This document shows positions 1 to 12,600 of a DNA stretch of 64,000 nt, one piece after another. Each line of letters opens with the position of its first letter. Position 1 is the stretch's first letter. The DNA is from Nageia nagi. Lineage: Eukaryota; Pinophyta. The notes under the pieces were generated by a model. It was not told the origin of the DNA, did no database searches, and saw only the letters and a list, made by a program, of their open reading frames with translations. The position numbers and the translations under genes were made by a program. Where the stretch lies: NCBI GenBank assembly GCA_050084985.1, contig JBITNC010000001.1, positions 81,964,001 through 82,028,000 on the forward strand. Direction: 5' to 3'.

Positions 1-1080
1 CATCCTCATAGTTGATTATAGAATTAATGAACTCTATCTTAATCCTCTTGATGGCTTCCTTCCTTTGAAAACCTGCTCCTTTCCTATCTTGTTCCTTAAT
101 GCCACATAGCATGACTTATTGGAATTGAATTTTAAACTTCATATCCAAGGTTTTATAGTTGGAGATGATTTCTCCAAGTGTATACAACCATTGAAATCCA
201 AGCACTATATGTGGTAGACCCCCTAGTGGTAGAATATAGAAGTTATTAGTGACCGCATAATCTTCAAATTTGATGTTAATATTCTTTACCTTCTTATGGA
301 TTACTAAAGTGCTTTCATTACCAATGGACACCACAAATCTTGGAAAATCTTAAAGTCTTGAATTCTTTATCAATAAAGTTATGAGTAGCTCCTCTATTAA
401 TTAGTACCACAAAGTTACTATTATCAACATATCCTTCTATCTCATTATTCATGAATTAGGATGGTCCCTTCAAGGTGACAATTACTCCTCCAATATCCTT
501 AGTCATAATATCATGTTGGTAACTATCTAACTAATCATTCAAATCTTATTTTATCTCAAGGACTTCAAGATATAGATTTTTTACCTTTCTATTACATCAA
601 TGTCCTTTCTCCTATGGATTTTGACAAGTGAAATAAAGTTTTTATTTCCTTAGTTCCTCATGAGTTGTAGAACCTATTTTGCTAATAGGTTTTGAGGGAG
701 GTAGTGAAGGCTTTTCTTCTATGGGTCCCTTTCTTATCGTAGCTATTGGATCTCCTACCATTGTTGAATTTATCACCACTCCTTTTAGTTTATTAGATCC
801 TTCAAGTAATATGGCCTTACAAATGATTTTTGCTAACATTGGAGGTTCCATGGCTTTGAGTGATGACCTTATTGGTCATTGTAATCCATCTATGAATATG
901 TATGTGAGCCTCCCATCATCCATATTTGGGATAGCAACTATAATTTTTTAAAACTCTTCTATGAAATCCCCAACTATGTTGGTTTTCTTGAGCAATCAAA
1001 TCTACCTAATACTCTTTTGCTGTATTCTTCAAATGATTTGATATATCCATGACCTAAGGTAGTTAGATGTAATGCAACCA
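1..1080 (-). pseudogene. Ty3/Gypsy gag-protease remnant (minus strand)
   Basis: Read on the minus strand, this is the end of a Gypsy Gag followed by an aspartic protease, running off the left edge of the window toward reverse transcriptase. Around 960-1060 is a Gag segment reading SFEEYSKRVLGRF. Around 590-640 is a decayed zinc knuckle (FTCQNP, stop, EKGH, stop, C) of the chromovirus type. At 369-411 the protease active site appears as VVLINRGATHNFI, where the family has D-S/T-G; the catalytic Asp is now Asn. At 116-334 the protease C-terminal half is open and includes FYILPLGG and VLGFQWLYTLG, typical of Gypsy retropepsins. The active site and the 116-334 segment are in different frames, and several stops are present. 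This is a dead fragment; no LTR of its own is visible. Confidence 0.8.
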
Positions 1081-3802
1081 CTTAAACCTCAAAAATTAGG
1101 ACTAATTTTTTATTTATTTATTTGACAATGATAATCTTTGAGAATAGACTATTACTTGTAAATCTTTTGTCCCACATGGACCATATGATGATGTTATCCA
1201 TACTTTATCTGGATATCACCTTCCTAAGGTAAGTACTAGGGCACATTTACCACATACGCCCACCTCACTTGCATGCGATATCCCATGATGATCTTACTCT
1301 AATTTGTTTTTGAGTAAGGCCTTTACCATCATGAGAATGTAAACTTAATCTTGATGTGTAGCTTAGGTCAAATTCCCTATCTTATATTTTTATGATTGCC
1401 TTTTTATTTATTTTTATTAGGTAGTGTTGGGATCCTTTCCCTTATCTAAACTTGGAATACTTTTTAAAATCATACAAACCATAGTTTAGGGTTGATGTAC
1501 ATCATTTGAACTCATCCCATTAATTTTATTTAATGGTAAGTCCCTCAATAAGTATATTGAACTCATGACTATTTCAAACCCTAACATTTGAGAGAGATCA
1601 AATTCTCATTATTAAATCTTTACAAAAAAAATCCATAAAATCATTAATGCATTCAAAAATAATATAATGGGATTAAACTTTTGCATTCCTATTAGTACAT
1701 AAAAATTTTAGCATATGAGAGACATAGGTTTAGCATGATGATCCATAAACCATCAATGTATACTAAGGTATATAGTAAGGAGAATTAGATTTTGTTTTAA
1801 CTTTAACATACTATGTACCATTGATCATTTAATCAGATAAGCTCTAATCATGTATGAACTTAATACTTTTCAAAATGAATTTAGATAATACAAAGATCAT
1901 AACCCTTAGAATATTGAATAGCTTTCCTTCTTGCTAACCACCTTATTTTATTATTACATCCAATATTACATAAAACAACAAATACATCATTTAAAGACTC
2001 CTATGACCATAAGCTCTATAGTAAGAATAGGTCTTCATATTTACTCATGCAATCTTCTTTTCACGTACCCTCCAAAGTTTCCATGAGTGAGTAGTCATAG
2101 GTACTAGGAAAAATTGGTGACCACGAGAGGATCAAGATAGATCTTTCTTTTTGGACCCCAATGCATTATATAAACCATTAGTTCATCTAATTTTACAAAC
2201 CAATTTAACACATCATCTATTTAGAATTTATCCTATTTGTGGTCTCAAGAGGTTTTATGCCTTTGATGAAGCTACCTCTCTTCCTCGACCATAATAAACA
2301 TAGTCAAAAACCTTTTTGCATAAATATTCCAAGTAAAATCTATCATTTCTAGATTTCCATAGTTCCAATTAATTTTAAAATTTCATACTCAAATATATGA
2401 TCTGCTATCTCTAAATTTTCATATATATATATATATATAGTGTAGAGATATATATTTATAATTAATTACAAGATAAATCTCACCAACTTCAAATATAAGC
2501 TTCATTAAACCTCTTGACATAGTATTTATACTTTCCGCAATAAAAATTTAGTAGTAGATTCCTTTAACTAACACTAATCCAAGTCAAATACTTTATAAGA
2601 TATATATATAATCATTTATATTAATTAAAATGGTTTATCAATGAATTGTTTGACATAATGACTCAATAAAACGTAGTTTCATGGATCCATAGTTGAACAA
2701 ATGCAATGGATTTATATATGGTATTATATTGTTTTGTCCCTTTAAAGTTACTTACAATATACATTATGAAATGAAAACAAAAAAGTTTACAAAGATCTTG
2801 AAATTGTCTCGTTAGTATCATGAGCAAGCACTATGATGGAAAGTTTAGAAGAAAATAGCAGATACCAGAATTAAAGCTAAACTCTTCATCCTTTGTCATC
2901 AATACCTTAGTAGGTGCCACGATGGGGCTATTCATGACACAATACTGCTACGATGGGAGCTCAAAAAGATATAAATAAAAGTCTGCTAAACTTTTCTATA
3001 GCAGGGCATCTGGAAGGTATACAACGGATTTGTTATTAAGTGTTGAGAGTTTGTTAACACCATTTCTTATCGAGGCACTGTCTTATGGATGGTAAGTATT
3101 AAAGTATATTCATAAACTGATTTTCTAAAGGGCGAGATGCTGGGAAATATGATCCCTTGCTGAGTTTATACACTGTTTGTCACAATGCCTCCTAGAAGTG
3201 GAGTTAAAACAAACCTGTTCGAGCGCAAATCATTTTTCTTGTGAGTATTTTGGGAGATCAATGCGCTGACAGTAAATGTAAAATGCATGGGGAAGGACCT
3301 TCTCAAATATTAATGCGTTTGCAATGAACATGAAATGGTTGTTAACCTCATTTATTAGAGGGATTGTTCGACTTCATCGAACGTTAGCTCCAAGCAACGT
3401 GTGAAGAAATTTTTGAATACAAACGCATGATATATATATAACGTTATGAATTGATTGACAATATGGCTTACCGGTGTAGTTTCATGGATCGTAGTGGAAT
3501 GAAAAGTTCATCTTCTTTCAGCATGAATAATTCATCAACAATGAATGGATCCTTTGAGAGCTTTATTCAATGCAGAGCGATCTCATGGGTATAGAACAGA
3601 TACACTAGAGGAATCTAAATCAAACTCTGCATCCTCTAAACAGCCAAACAATGCGATCCCTGACAAACGCCATGATGGGTGGAATCAAACTCTACAACCT
3701 CTGTCAGTATTTATTCAATATAACCATCATTCGATATACAAGGGAAATACGTAAGGCTTAGATTAGTCGTAACAACATTTAAGTAGATGCAATTGTTCGG
3801 TG
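1081..3802. other. AT-rich stretch without recognisable gene
   Basis: I see no ORF with family resemblance. The sequence is AT-rich with a short (TA)n microsatellite near 2421-2440. From about 2820 to 3780 the base composition becomes less AT-rich and patches such as CTACGATGGGAGCTC occur, which may be an old LTR or leader, but I found no paired copy in the window. A 69-codon ORF at 3545-3754 has no recognisable motif and I do not call it a gene. Confidence 0.5.
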
Positions 3803-3844
3803 TAGAGCCAAGCTCTACAACCTTAGAGCCAAACTCTACAACCT
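3803..3844. repeat. Two-copy 21-bp tandem repeat
   Basis: The 21-bp unit beginning TAGAGCCAAGCTCTACAA occurs twice head to tail with one mismatch (AGCTC versus AACTC). The first copy contains the short inverted repeat TAGAG...CTCTA. Small, probably slippage-derived. Confidence 0.85.
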
Positions 3845-4207
3845 TGACCAACATTTTTTCAAAATGCATCACCATTTGTAAAGCATGATATATAAAATAG
3901 GTTCTCTAAAACTCTGAAATGTTTCAACAAATGTAAGTGTAAAGTCAAACTTTGTAACTTCCTTTTCTATGTCGTCATAGGAATTCGAAGGTCCAACAAA
4001 TAAGATTAGACATGCTATCATGGTCTAAACGAATACCTCAATACTTTATAATCCCTTAGACACAAAAATGATTATAGAATAACCACAAATGAATGCCCTG
4101 AACAGATGTAAAGTCTAGTCCTTTTCCCTATTTGAATTGGCCGTGTCCTTTCATATCATCTAAATAAATAAAGATTTTGTCTCTTTTCCTTAACAATTAG
4201 ACAAGAG

Positions 4208-4740
4208 TACAAAATTTCACATGCAAAATTATCAAATAACGATAAAAATCCCTCTTCTCAAAATACTTTAATATAGTAATTAGCTTCAATAATATGATCA
4301 TAACCATCAAACTCTCATCTAAATTAAACATTTTGTACAAAGCTTCACATGTAAGGATATCACATAACTACAAAGAGGTATCTTCTCAAAGTACGTTAAT
4401 AGTAATATTATCATAAATATTTAAATGAACTTTCAAACAAACCATAATAAATGCAAATATACTCACAATGTAACAAAGCATTTTATACAAAACTATCAAA
4501 TAATTTCAAAGAGATTTCTTCTCAAAGTACTTTACTAGTAAATTATCATAAATTATTAAATGAACCTATCTACAAACTATCATAAATGCAAATAAACTCA
4601 CAATGTATCTAAGCCTTTTGTACAAAACTTCATATGTAAGAATATCAAATAATTACAAAGAAGTCTCTTCCCAAAGTACTTTACTACTTCAAACAAACTG
4701 AAATAAATTCAAACACAATCACAATTTAACTAAACATTTT
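4208..4740. repeat. Diverged tandem repeat, about four units of 118-150 bp
   Basis: Four successive units begin TACAAA(A/G)CTTCA at about 4208, 4336, 4486 and 4621. Each contains in order a TATCAAATAA-like block, a CTTCTCAAAGTACTTTA-like block, a TAAATTATCATAAAT-like block and an ACTCACAATGTA-like block. Units differ by substitutions and indels. No coding potential is evident. It could be the start of a satellite or the variable non-coding region of an old LTR element. Confidence 0.75.
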
Positions 4741-5200
4741 TTCCCAAATAACTATAATGCAAGAAAGAGCACATGAGATTAAGGGAAATGATTCTTTTCT
4801 TCCACAAGAATCTAGACCATGATTCTTGGAAAGAGAGAACCAAGAGAATATGAATGCTATCCTTGAGGGTTTCTCGATATTTATAGTCAAAATGGGGCTA
4901 ATCCTTCCAAGGAAAGCACTATTTTTCCATCTTATCAAGTTAATAAGTAGGGTGGAGATTTTTATTTTTTTGTAAGGGTTTTGGGGACATCTACCCTTTA
5001 TCTTCCAAAAATGATTGCACACCATTCACAAGGAAACAAAACTTTGTATCAAATCATTTGCACCTACTCACTTATTTTTGAAAGATGCCAAAGTAACCTT
5101 GCAATTATTAAGACAAGACAAATAATCCTTCTTACCCTTAAGTTTAGTTTTAATTATTTTCACTAGCATTTTTTGTTAAAATTTGAATTTTAATAAAGGG
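4741..5200. other. No gene recognised
   Basis: Two overlapping small ORFs (minus 4726-5025, plus 4981-5166) have no family motifs and look like chance reading frames. Nothing else is supported. Confidence 0.4.
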
Positions 5201-5286
5201 AATATTCCTTGTAGTTAGTCAATAAACTTTGAAAATGTACATCAATATTCCTTGTAGTTAGTCAATAAACTTTGAAAATGTACATC
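5201..5286. repeat. Perfect 43-bp tandem duplication
   Basis: A 43-bp unit starting AATATTCCTTGTAGTTAGTC occurs twice without mismatch (5201-5243 and 5244-5286), and the first six bases of a third copy follow. Perfect identity in an otherwise decayed area suggests a recent slippage event. Confidence 0.95.
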
Positions 5287-7717
5287 AATATTTTAACACA
5301 CATATTTACCTGTAGCGATCCCTTCGTTCTGCAAGATAAATTTATTAGTACACATACTTGCATACAGAGGCATTATCGAAAACATATTTTTAATGTGCAT
5401 CTATATGATTTATGAGGGGTCCTTATGAGTCTTTAAGTAATTCAATGCCAATTATTTCTTCTCTCTTACCAATCAGTTCCCTTAACCATTCATCTTGGTT
5501 CCTTAGGATCTCCATCTCGGCTCCTTCGCTAGATTGACCTATTACTTGTGTCACACAAAATCTCAAAGCCAACATCAATTTGTCATGGGTATGGTATTTA
5601 TGAAAGTATTATTAGTCATCTCATGATCGTATTTACATTCAAATTCTTTGAGGACATATGAACCATCATAAATTCAAATTTGAGGGTGCAATAGGGTCAT
5701 TACATTAGACCATTATTCCACTATTTATAAGCTACACTATTAAGATACATTGAAGCATTCTTTACCCCCTCTTCTTCATCCATTGGGTGGAGTGAGAAGT
5801 AAGTTTGTAGTTTCTATAGCCATGCCCTAGTGGACATCTTGTCACCTCAATCAAATATAGAAAAAGGTATTTTTAGCATTTTATCTTTTGAATGCTTTGG
5901 AGCCTTCCAGTGCTTTTGATTTTATGCAGATGTGGAATGGAATGATATCCATGAAGAAATCAAGTTTATCCATGTATTCCTATAATACTTCATCCATCTC
6001 TTCTTTGTTAGGTTCAATTTTTAGGGTTCGTTTATGTGGGAATAATGATTTATTGGTCTATAATGGTATCTATCTGGTTGATCTCTCACTTTCTATTGGT
6101 GTACCCTAACTCAATGGCTTACTTTTTTCCATCATTTGATTCATAAAATTGATTTAAAATGTCTAGCTTTTGATCTACCATCTTGTTATCTTGCCTCCTT
6201 TTCCTGCATTGGTATTACTAATGAATTTCAAGATGCATATAGTAGATCCTTGTTCCCGCAAATTCCTTCAAGTGTTGAATGTCTTACTCCAAGCTTCCTT
6301 TATGTTCTAAATCTATTTGCAAATATCTAAAGTGCCAAATGAATTGCTCCCAAGTCCTCTAAATGCTAGATGAATATCTCCAATGTTTCTTAATTCCCAA
6401 CAACCACCTTTACCTCTCCAATTTCAAATTTTTATTTATCAAAAATGATGTGCTCTCCTTACACTCCCACATCTATCTTTATAATATTTCTAAAATATTT
6501 AAATTTTTCATTTCACATTTGCATCTTTCTTTCCCTCCAAATTTCAAACTTCCTTGAATACTTAAAAATTAAATTCCTTATTTCTCTTAATTTAATTTGC
6601 TTATCCAATTAAATTAAATTAAATAATTCAATTTTTAATTTTATTTCCTCCTTATTGATCCTAGTTAAAATTAAATAAATTCCCACAAATAATTCTCAAG
6701 ATCAAAACTAAAATTACTCAAACTTGAATAACTCCTTCAATGGTGCAATGATCTAGTCTAGGTGTTAAATCAATTAAGCATGTAGGTTATGGGGCCAAAA
6801 ATCAACTCTGATTCAAAATATGCCTCCTCTAAGATCAATGTTCAAATACATACACTTAAAACATTAGATCTGATGCAAAATAACTCCAAGTCTTAGCAAT
6901 GCATTCCAAGATCCCAAATGTCCAAGTTCCAATGATTGATTTCATAGATCCATAATAAGTTAAGCCTCCCTAAGGCTCAATGTCTTCTCTTATTCCTTTA
7001 ATTCTTAGTAATGTTGGCCAAAATGACCAAACAACTTTGTAGAAACTCTCAAAATTTTAATTCCACATTAAAATGTGTCAATTATTGTAACTTGATTCAT
7101 CTAGAATCCAAACAACCCTCCAAATGGCCTCAGAAATTCTAAATGACCTCCTTGGAATGCCAAATTCATATCCAAATTAAACAAACTTCCTTTTCCTTCT
7201 TAAAACTTTGATCTAGGAAAAAAATACTTAAACTTGATGAAAAAGATGCAAAAATTAAAAAATAATTGCTCACTAAGCTAGAGGACCTCTTCAAGAACCT
7301 TGAAAGTAAAAATGTGATCAAATCAAGTCCAATAAATTGTCAAAAGGTGAGATCTAAGCTCTTAATTATCTAATGTAGGCTTTCCAATTTCTAGATCCAA
7401 CAAAAAATGGTACCAAAAACTCAATTTCAACCCTCTAGTATCCAAAAGAATCAAATCTTGATGTTAGTATGTTCTCTTCACCTTTAGATCTTGTCTCAAA
7501 CCTCCTCAATTATTTACTTCTCTTGATACTACTGTGATTCTAGGATAATACCACTATAATATCTTCAATATTCCTTAGATATTCCAACAAGATGGAAAGA
7601 TCTATGAAAAAAATTCTCTCCAACAAGATAGAGAGATCTCCTTCAACTCCTTTAGAATATCCTTTTTAGCAAGTAAAAATATTTCTAAGATCTAACTCAA
7701 CATGGTGGCAAGATATT
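5287..7717 (-). mobile_element. Internal remnant of a minus-strand LTR element
   Basis: This stretch lies between the tandem repeat and a minus-strand primer site at 7718-7730, so it is the expected internal region of an element read right to left. The minus strand has a readable protein segment near 5470-5600 including LMLALRFCVTQVIGQ and EMEILRNQDEWLREL, but I cannot assign it to Gag or any Pol domain. No reverse transcriptase, integrase or protease motif was found, and no left LTR matching 7732-9235 is present. The element is probably truncated or non-autonomous. Plus-strand ORFs at 5888-6557 are likely antisense shadows. Confidence 0.45.
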
Positions 7718-7730
7718 GGCTCTAATACCA
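7718..7730 (-). other. Primer binding site, tRNA-Met type
   Basis: The reverse complement reads TGGTATTAGAGCC. This differs by one base from the plant tRNA-iMet primer site (TGGTATCAGAGC core). It sits one base from the CA end of the minus-strand LTR at 7732, exactly where a primer site belongs, and it sets the orientation of the element. Confidence 0.85.
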
Positions 7731-7731
7731 T

Positions 7732-9235
7732 TGTGATGAGCCTAAATTGATCTCAAGGATATTTCTCCCAAATCCCTCAATTTTAGACCAGCTAAACCAC
7801 CAAATGTACCCTAGGAGAGGGACATTAATCTCCAAAGCTCTTGATCTCACAATTCAAGCTCAAGTAATGTAAGTAATACCAATCTTTAGCTATTATTAGT
7901 AGAAACTTGATAACAAATTTATAACATATAAAATACCCAACATAGGGATTAGGAAGCTAGAATACAAATAATCAAGATAAAATATACTTCCAAATCCAAC
8001 ATCTAATCTAGCAGTGCAAAGACATAATTACACATCCATAATTATGCTAGATATTTAACATGCAAGCAATGGGAGATAATTGAAAAGTAAATAGTAAAAT
8101 AATGTAATTGTATTCAAATATGGAATGGTATGAATGTCAATTACAATATAGTTACTAATAAGATCGATACTTCAAGGCTTAATATCCATATTATGGTGAA
8201 GTATGCACTAGGGCTTCCTCCTCCAATAGTTGTGGTGGAATCTTAAAGATCCACTAGCAATATTCTATTAACCTAAGGGTAATACCAACACCCTTTAGAT
8301 AGCTAGCTAACAATTTAGGTTGCACCAACCATTATGTTTGTGCCCATGTAAGTCTTGTATTGCACCTTGCTACAAGTAACTCACTTAAAAGAAGTGAAAT
8401 TTTGAAAGAGTTGAGCTCCAACCAAGAAGAGAAAGAAGTAATAATTATAGCATATGTTTAGTCCTTTGGGAGTTCTTAAATAAGTAAGGTAGTTTATCTT
8501 CTAATCATGTATTTGTGTTTATCCAATGGTGTAAAAGGGTGATCAATGTGCTCCTTAGCCAACATCCAAGATGAGATGTCTTGAGATGAGTGTTAACACA
8601 TCCAAGGATCAAGAATGCCAATGTTGGGTAAGTGGGGACTTCCATGCACCTTGATTTCAATGCCACAAGCTAGGAAGCCTACAAGGTGATATGTGGGTTT
8701 CTTAGGATCCCTAAATGCTCAACTTGGGGTACAATCCTCTACATAAGCCCAACTTCTTAGTGTGGATGTTTTTTGGTACCTTGAAATGCCCAATATCTCT
8801 CTAAGTGTACTACATACAAGCCAAGGTATCTTCTTATGCCTCATGATGGGTGAAATCACCTAAGTTAATGCTCTACCTTAAAAAAGGAGAAATAAATACA
8901 ATAAAGCTCCATTAATACAAGTTTACAATTCATCAAGGTTCTAAATGTGCAACGTCCCAAATTAGGTGACTAACATTGCATTTACAAATATTAGTTGCCT
9001 TGCTATTTCAATTACATAATTATTGGTATTATTAAATATAAAATAATTCCTAATGAGATAAAATATGTCCTGACATCCCATAATTGGAGTAATTAATTAG
9101 TATTTGAGTGGAACTTACAATAATTAGGCTAAAAATTCACTAAATTGCTAAAATTATATAAAAATACTTCTAATATAATGTTCTCATTTATCAGAGTTGC
9201 AATGAGGAAAACACCTTACAAATGGGGACATTACA
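7732..9235 (-). repeat. LTR (1,504 bp), minus-strand orientation, family A
   Basis: On the minus strand it begins TGTAATGTCCCCATTTG and ends GGCTCATCACA, that is TG...CA, next to the primer site. It is homologous along its start and end to the plus-strand solo LTR at 14785-16139, which starts TGTAATGTCTGC and ends GGGCTCATCACA. It is the 5' LTR of the element whose internal part lies to its left. No partner LTR is in the window. Confidence 0.8.
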
Positions 9236-9660
9236 CAAAGGAAGATGAAATGGAGAAAAATAAATAGAGGATATCCAATAAATCTGAAAGTGTACAAAGG
9301 ACATAAGATACAAGAAGAAGGAACTTCAAAGGATCAAGAAATGATATTGAACCAACAACCACAAGTTTAGAGGGAGAAACAACCATATGTTTAGAGGGAG
9401 AAATAAAATAATCTAGAGGTTATGTCTCCAAAAATATTTATAGCTAAGAATAACAACTTCTCATCCCTAAGAGATATAACAAAGGAAACTTTGAATATTC
9501 AAGATGAATAAATGTCTTCCCAAGTTTTAGAAACACAACTAGAAGAACATTAAGAAAGAAGAAATAAGAACACCACAAAAAAAAGAAAATGAAGTAGATA
9601 ATGTTGTTGTATTAGGTAATGAAGATGAAGAGGAGAAGCAAACTTAGATGGAATAAAATA
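9236..9660 (+). pseudogene. Possible LINE-like ORF1 tail remnant
   Basis: A purine-rich stretch whose plus-strand translation (with several stops) includes SPKIFIAKNNNFSSLRDI and SSQVLETQLEEH. This resembles the N-x-F-x-x-L region that follows the zinc knuckle in plant LINE ORF1/DUF4283 proteins. The match is weak and no endonuclease or reverse transcriptase follows. An alternative is an unrelated Lys/Glu-rich remnant. Confidence 0.25.
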
Positions 9661-12600
9661 AAAAACAAGGAATGGAACAAGATGAAAAAATAGATAACAT
9701 AGCTAAAAATGAAGCAAGGGAGCAAACTACATAGAGAAAGAATATTATATTGATGATGTACAAATTGAAAAATACTTGAACTATGATTAAATCCAACACT
9801 ACAGAGAAATAGAAAAAAGTTGTAAATTTTTTTCTAAGAAAATATTCTAAATGATAGAAAAATGAAAAAATAAGGAGGGAAAGCATATAAGAACTCCAAC
9901 ACAAAACACAAGAAACTAGGTAAAAAATATAACATAATACCATATAAGAAACAACATTACAAACTGCTTCATTTTGCAAAATGCTTTATTTTACAATCAC
10001 TTAACTGCTTCATTTTATAGAATGCATGCTACATTTTGTTCTATATTATGACTACAATCATTTACCTTAACTCACACCATTATGAATTGTATTATTTTTA
10101 AAGCAAAATATTTTGATATACAAGGTTCTCAGAGCACTTTCAAAACTCTAACTTTTTTTGATAACTCAAATTTACCTAAAATTTATAAAAAAAAGTAAGG
10201 GTTTTAGGATGATTAAATCAAAGGGTGTTTTTAGGATAATAAATATGATGATTGTCTTAGCTTACCAAAAAAATAAATAACATAATCATGGAATTTATTA
10301 TTTATGTATTATTTAATTTTAAGACTACAAGAATATAAGTAATGTATCAAACAACATACATGACCTACCTTTATAATGATTGTGATTATCTCTTTTAAAG
10401 TTCTACCAATTGATTTAATCTTATTAATGTTATAATTTTGAGATAAAATTTTAAAATTTATTTTCTTTTCATAGAATATAAGATAGTAAAATATTTAAAC
10501 AAGGTAGCCTAGTAAAACTTTAACTTGGGTTGTTACACCTTCATCAACATCTTTGATAAACCAATTTTCAATGGGTACAATGATTAACTTATACTATGTG
10601 GCACATCTCCACATCCATTCACAACCATACATTATCCAAAGGATGGGAAAAATACACTTGGGGATAACCAAACTAAGTGAGAAATGAGAATGCAATGATA
10701 AGAATGGATCCTATGTTGAAAAATCAACTTAGTGATTACATGTGTCCCTAAAGTAGAATGGGCTGTGGGGAATACTGTTGGGTGAGTGATCAACCCTTAT
10801 TTATTTTAATTTAGTGGAAAGTAATGAATCCTACCCTAGTAGAAGAATACCTTTGTGATGAAATCCAAGTGTAGCCCATAGATCTATGGCTTAATTGTTA
10901 TGTTAGTGGGAACTTTAGGAAAAATAAAATCGATGGTCGATAATGACATCCAATTCACTGATGTTCATTTTAAGGGTAAATAAAAATGCATTTAATCAAA
11001 GTAAATATATATGTATGAAAATTTATTTTACCTATTCCATAATAAATCATTTTTTATCACCTCATATCATCAAATGATACAAAGGATCATCATACTTTGC
11101 TATTCTTAAGAAGGTTAATGACATACTATCCCAACAAAATAATAAAATTTATTTTATTCATCTTTAATATGATTATATAGAGAAAATATAAATCTTTCAC
11201 CAATGCTATTAAATATTTTATGCTACCAAACAATAATCAATGGTTCATTTCCTTGATGTTTTAAATGATTTACTCTACCCAAAGATAAACAAATTTCATT
11301 CACCCTTTTAGTGAGAATTTATTTCCTTACTTTAGATGATGGTTATTTCCCATTGTCTTTAACATGAGAGTTAATTACTTAGCTATGATGGTTCATTATT
11401 TATTTAATTTAAGGGTTCATTCTTTTTCTTCTTAAAAATCATTTTTGATCACCTAATATTACCTTTCAATACAAAGGGAGAGCATACTTTGATTTCGTGG
11501 AAGCTTTTTAATGAAAATCATTCCCTCTACTCAAACAAGATTCAATTAATCATTTTATTTATTGTTAGGGTTCTTTCCTCTTTTGCAATCCCTTTTTTTA
11601 TGACCTAAGATAATCTTTTGGCATGAAGGGAAAGCATACTTTAGATGACATGAAAGCAATTAATTGTACGCAAATAATACAATCAAGTGTTCTTGACCAT
11701 TATCTTTAATGTTTCCTATTATAGTATAACAAACAAAACATGTTCCTTCCCATTGTCTTTAAAGTGATTTGTGTATAAAAAAGGGGAAGTACTTTCTAAA
11801 TATAAATTTAATCATTCATTCCCCATTTACCCTCTTTTATGCAAATAAATCATCATAATATAGTAAGAGCAAAGAGATCATAAACAAAATTCTTTTTTCT
11901 TTTCCAATTCATGTGCCTATATTACACTTACAAAATGAAAAAAAAAAAATGAATACCTACTTGATCAAGTTGTAGACACTTTACACAAGTTGCACATGTT
12001 TAAAAAATGTTATACAAATTCTTAAATAGGTATGTACAATTGGGAAATTTTTGGCTTTTGTGAAAGTACATGTTACATATGTTTTGTTCATAGATGTGGG
12101 CAACTAGATTTGGGTGCAAGTGACTATTCATGAGATTGCGTGACTCTGTTATGATTTTTATTCCTCCAAATTTTTGTATATTAGATAATAGTTAGTCATT
12201 GTCCTTAGATCTTGGTGGATTTTTAGGGGTTTGATGAAGTTGTAGTGTCTTTTTTTTTTGTTTAAGCTTATTTTTTTTATCTTTAAACCTTTCGATGAAG
12301 ATTGCCAATATTTCCTTATTATCTATGACAATCCTAAAATATCATCAAAGGAATAAAAGTTAATATTAAAAACTTAATGTTGAAAAATGGATAAAGTAGA
12401 AAATAAAGAAATGAAATGAAGATTAAGCATAAAATTCCCCTCTATATTGTCACAACTTTGCCCCAACCCTCCTAATGTTAAAATGTTATACAAAAAAGTA
12501 TAACCTACAAGCATACAAAATATATTTTTATACCAAATGAACAAGACATAATTGTATTCTCATATAACCTCAAAATTTTGTATTAATATTGTTGTTTTTG

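Noticed and set aside
9644-9979. Hydrophobic 111-residue minus-strand ORF resembling a membrane protein
   Set aside because: It is the complement of a purine-rich tract, which automatically yields Phe/Leu/Ser codons; no start context or family match.
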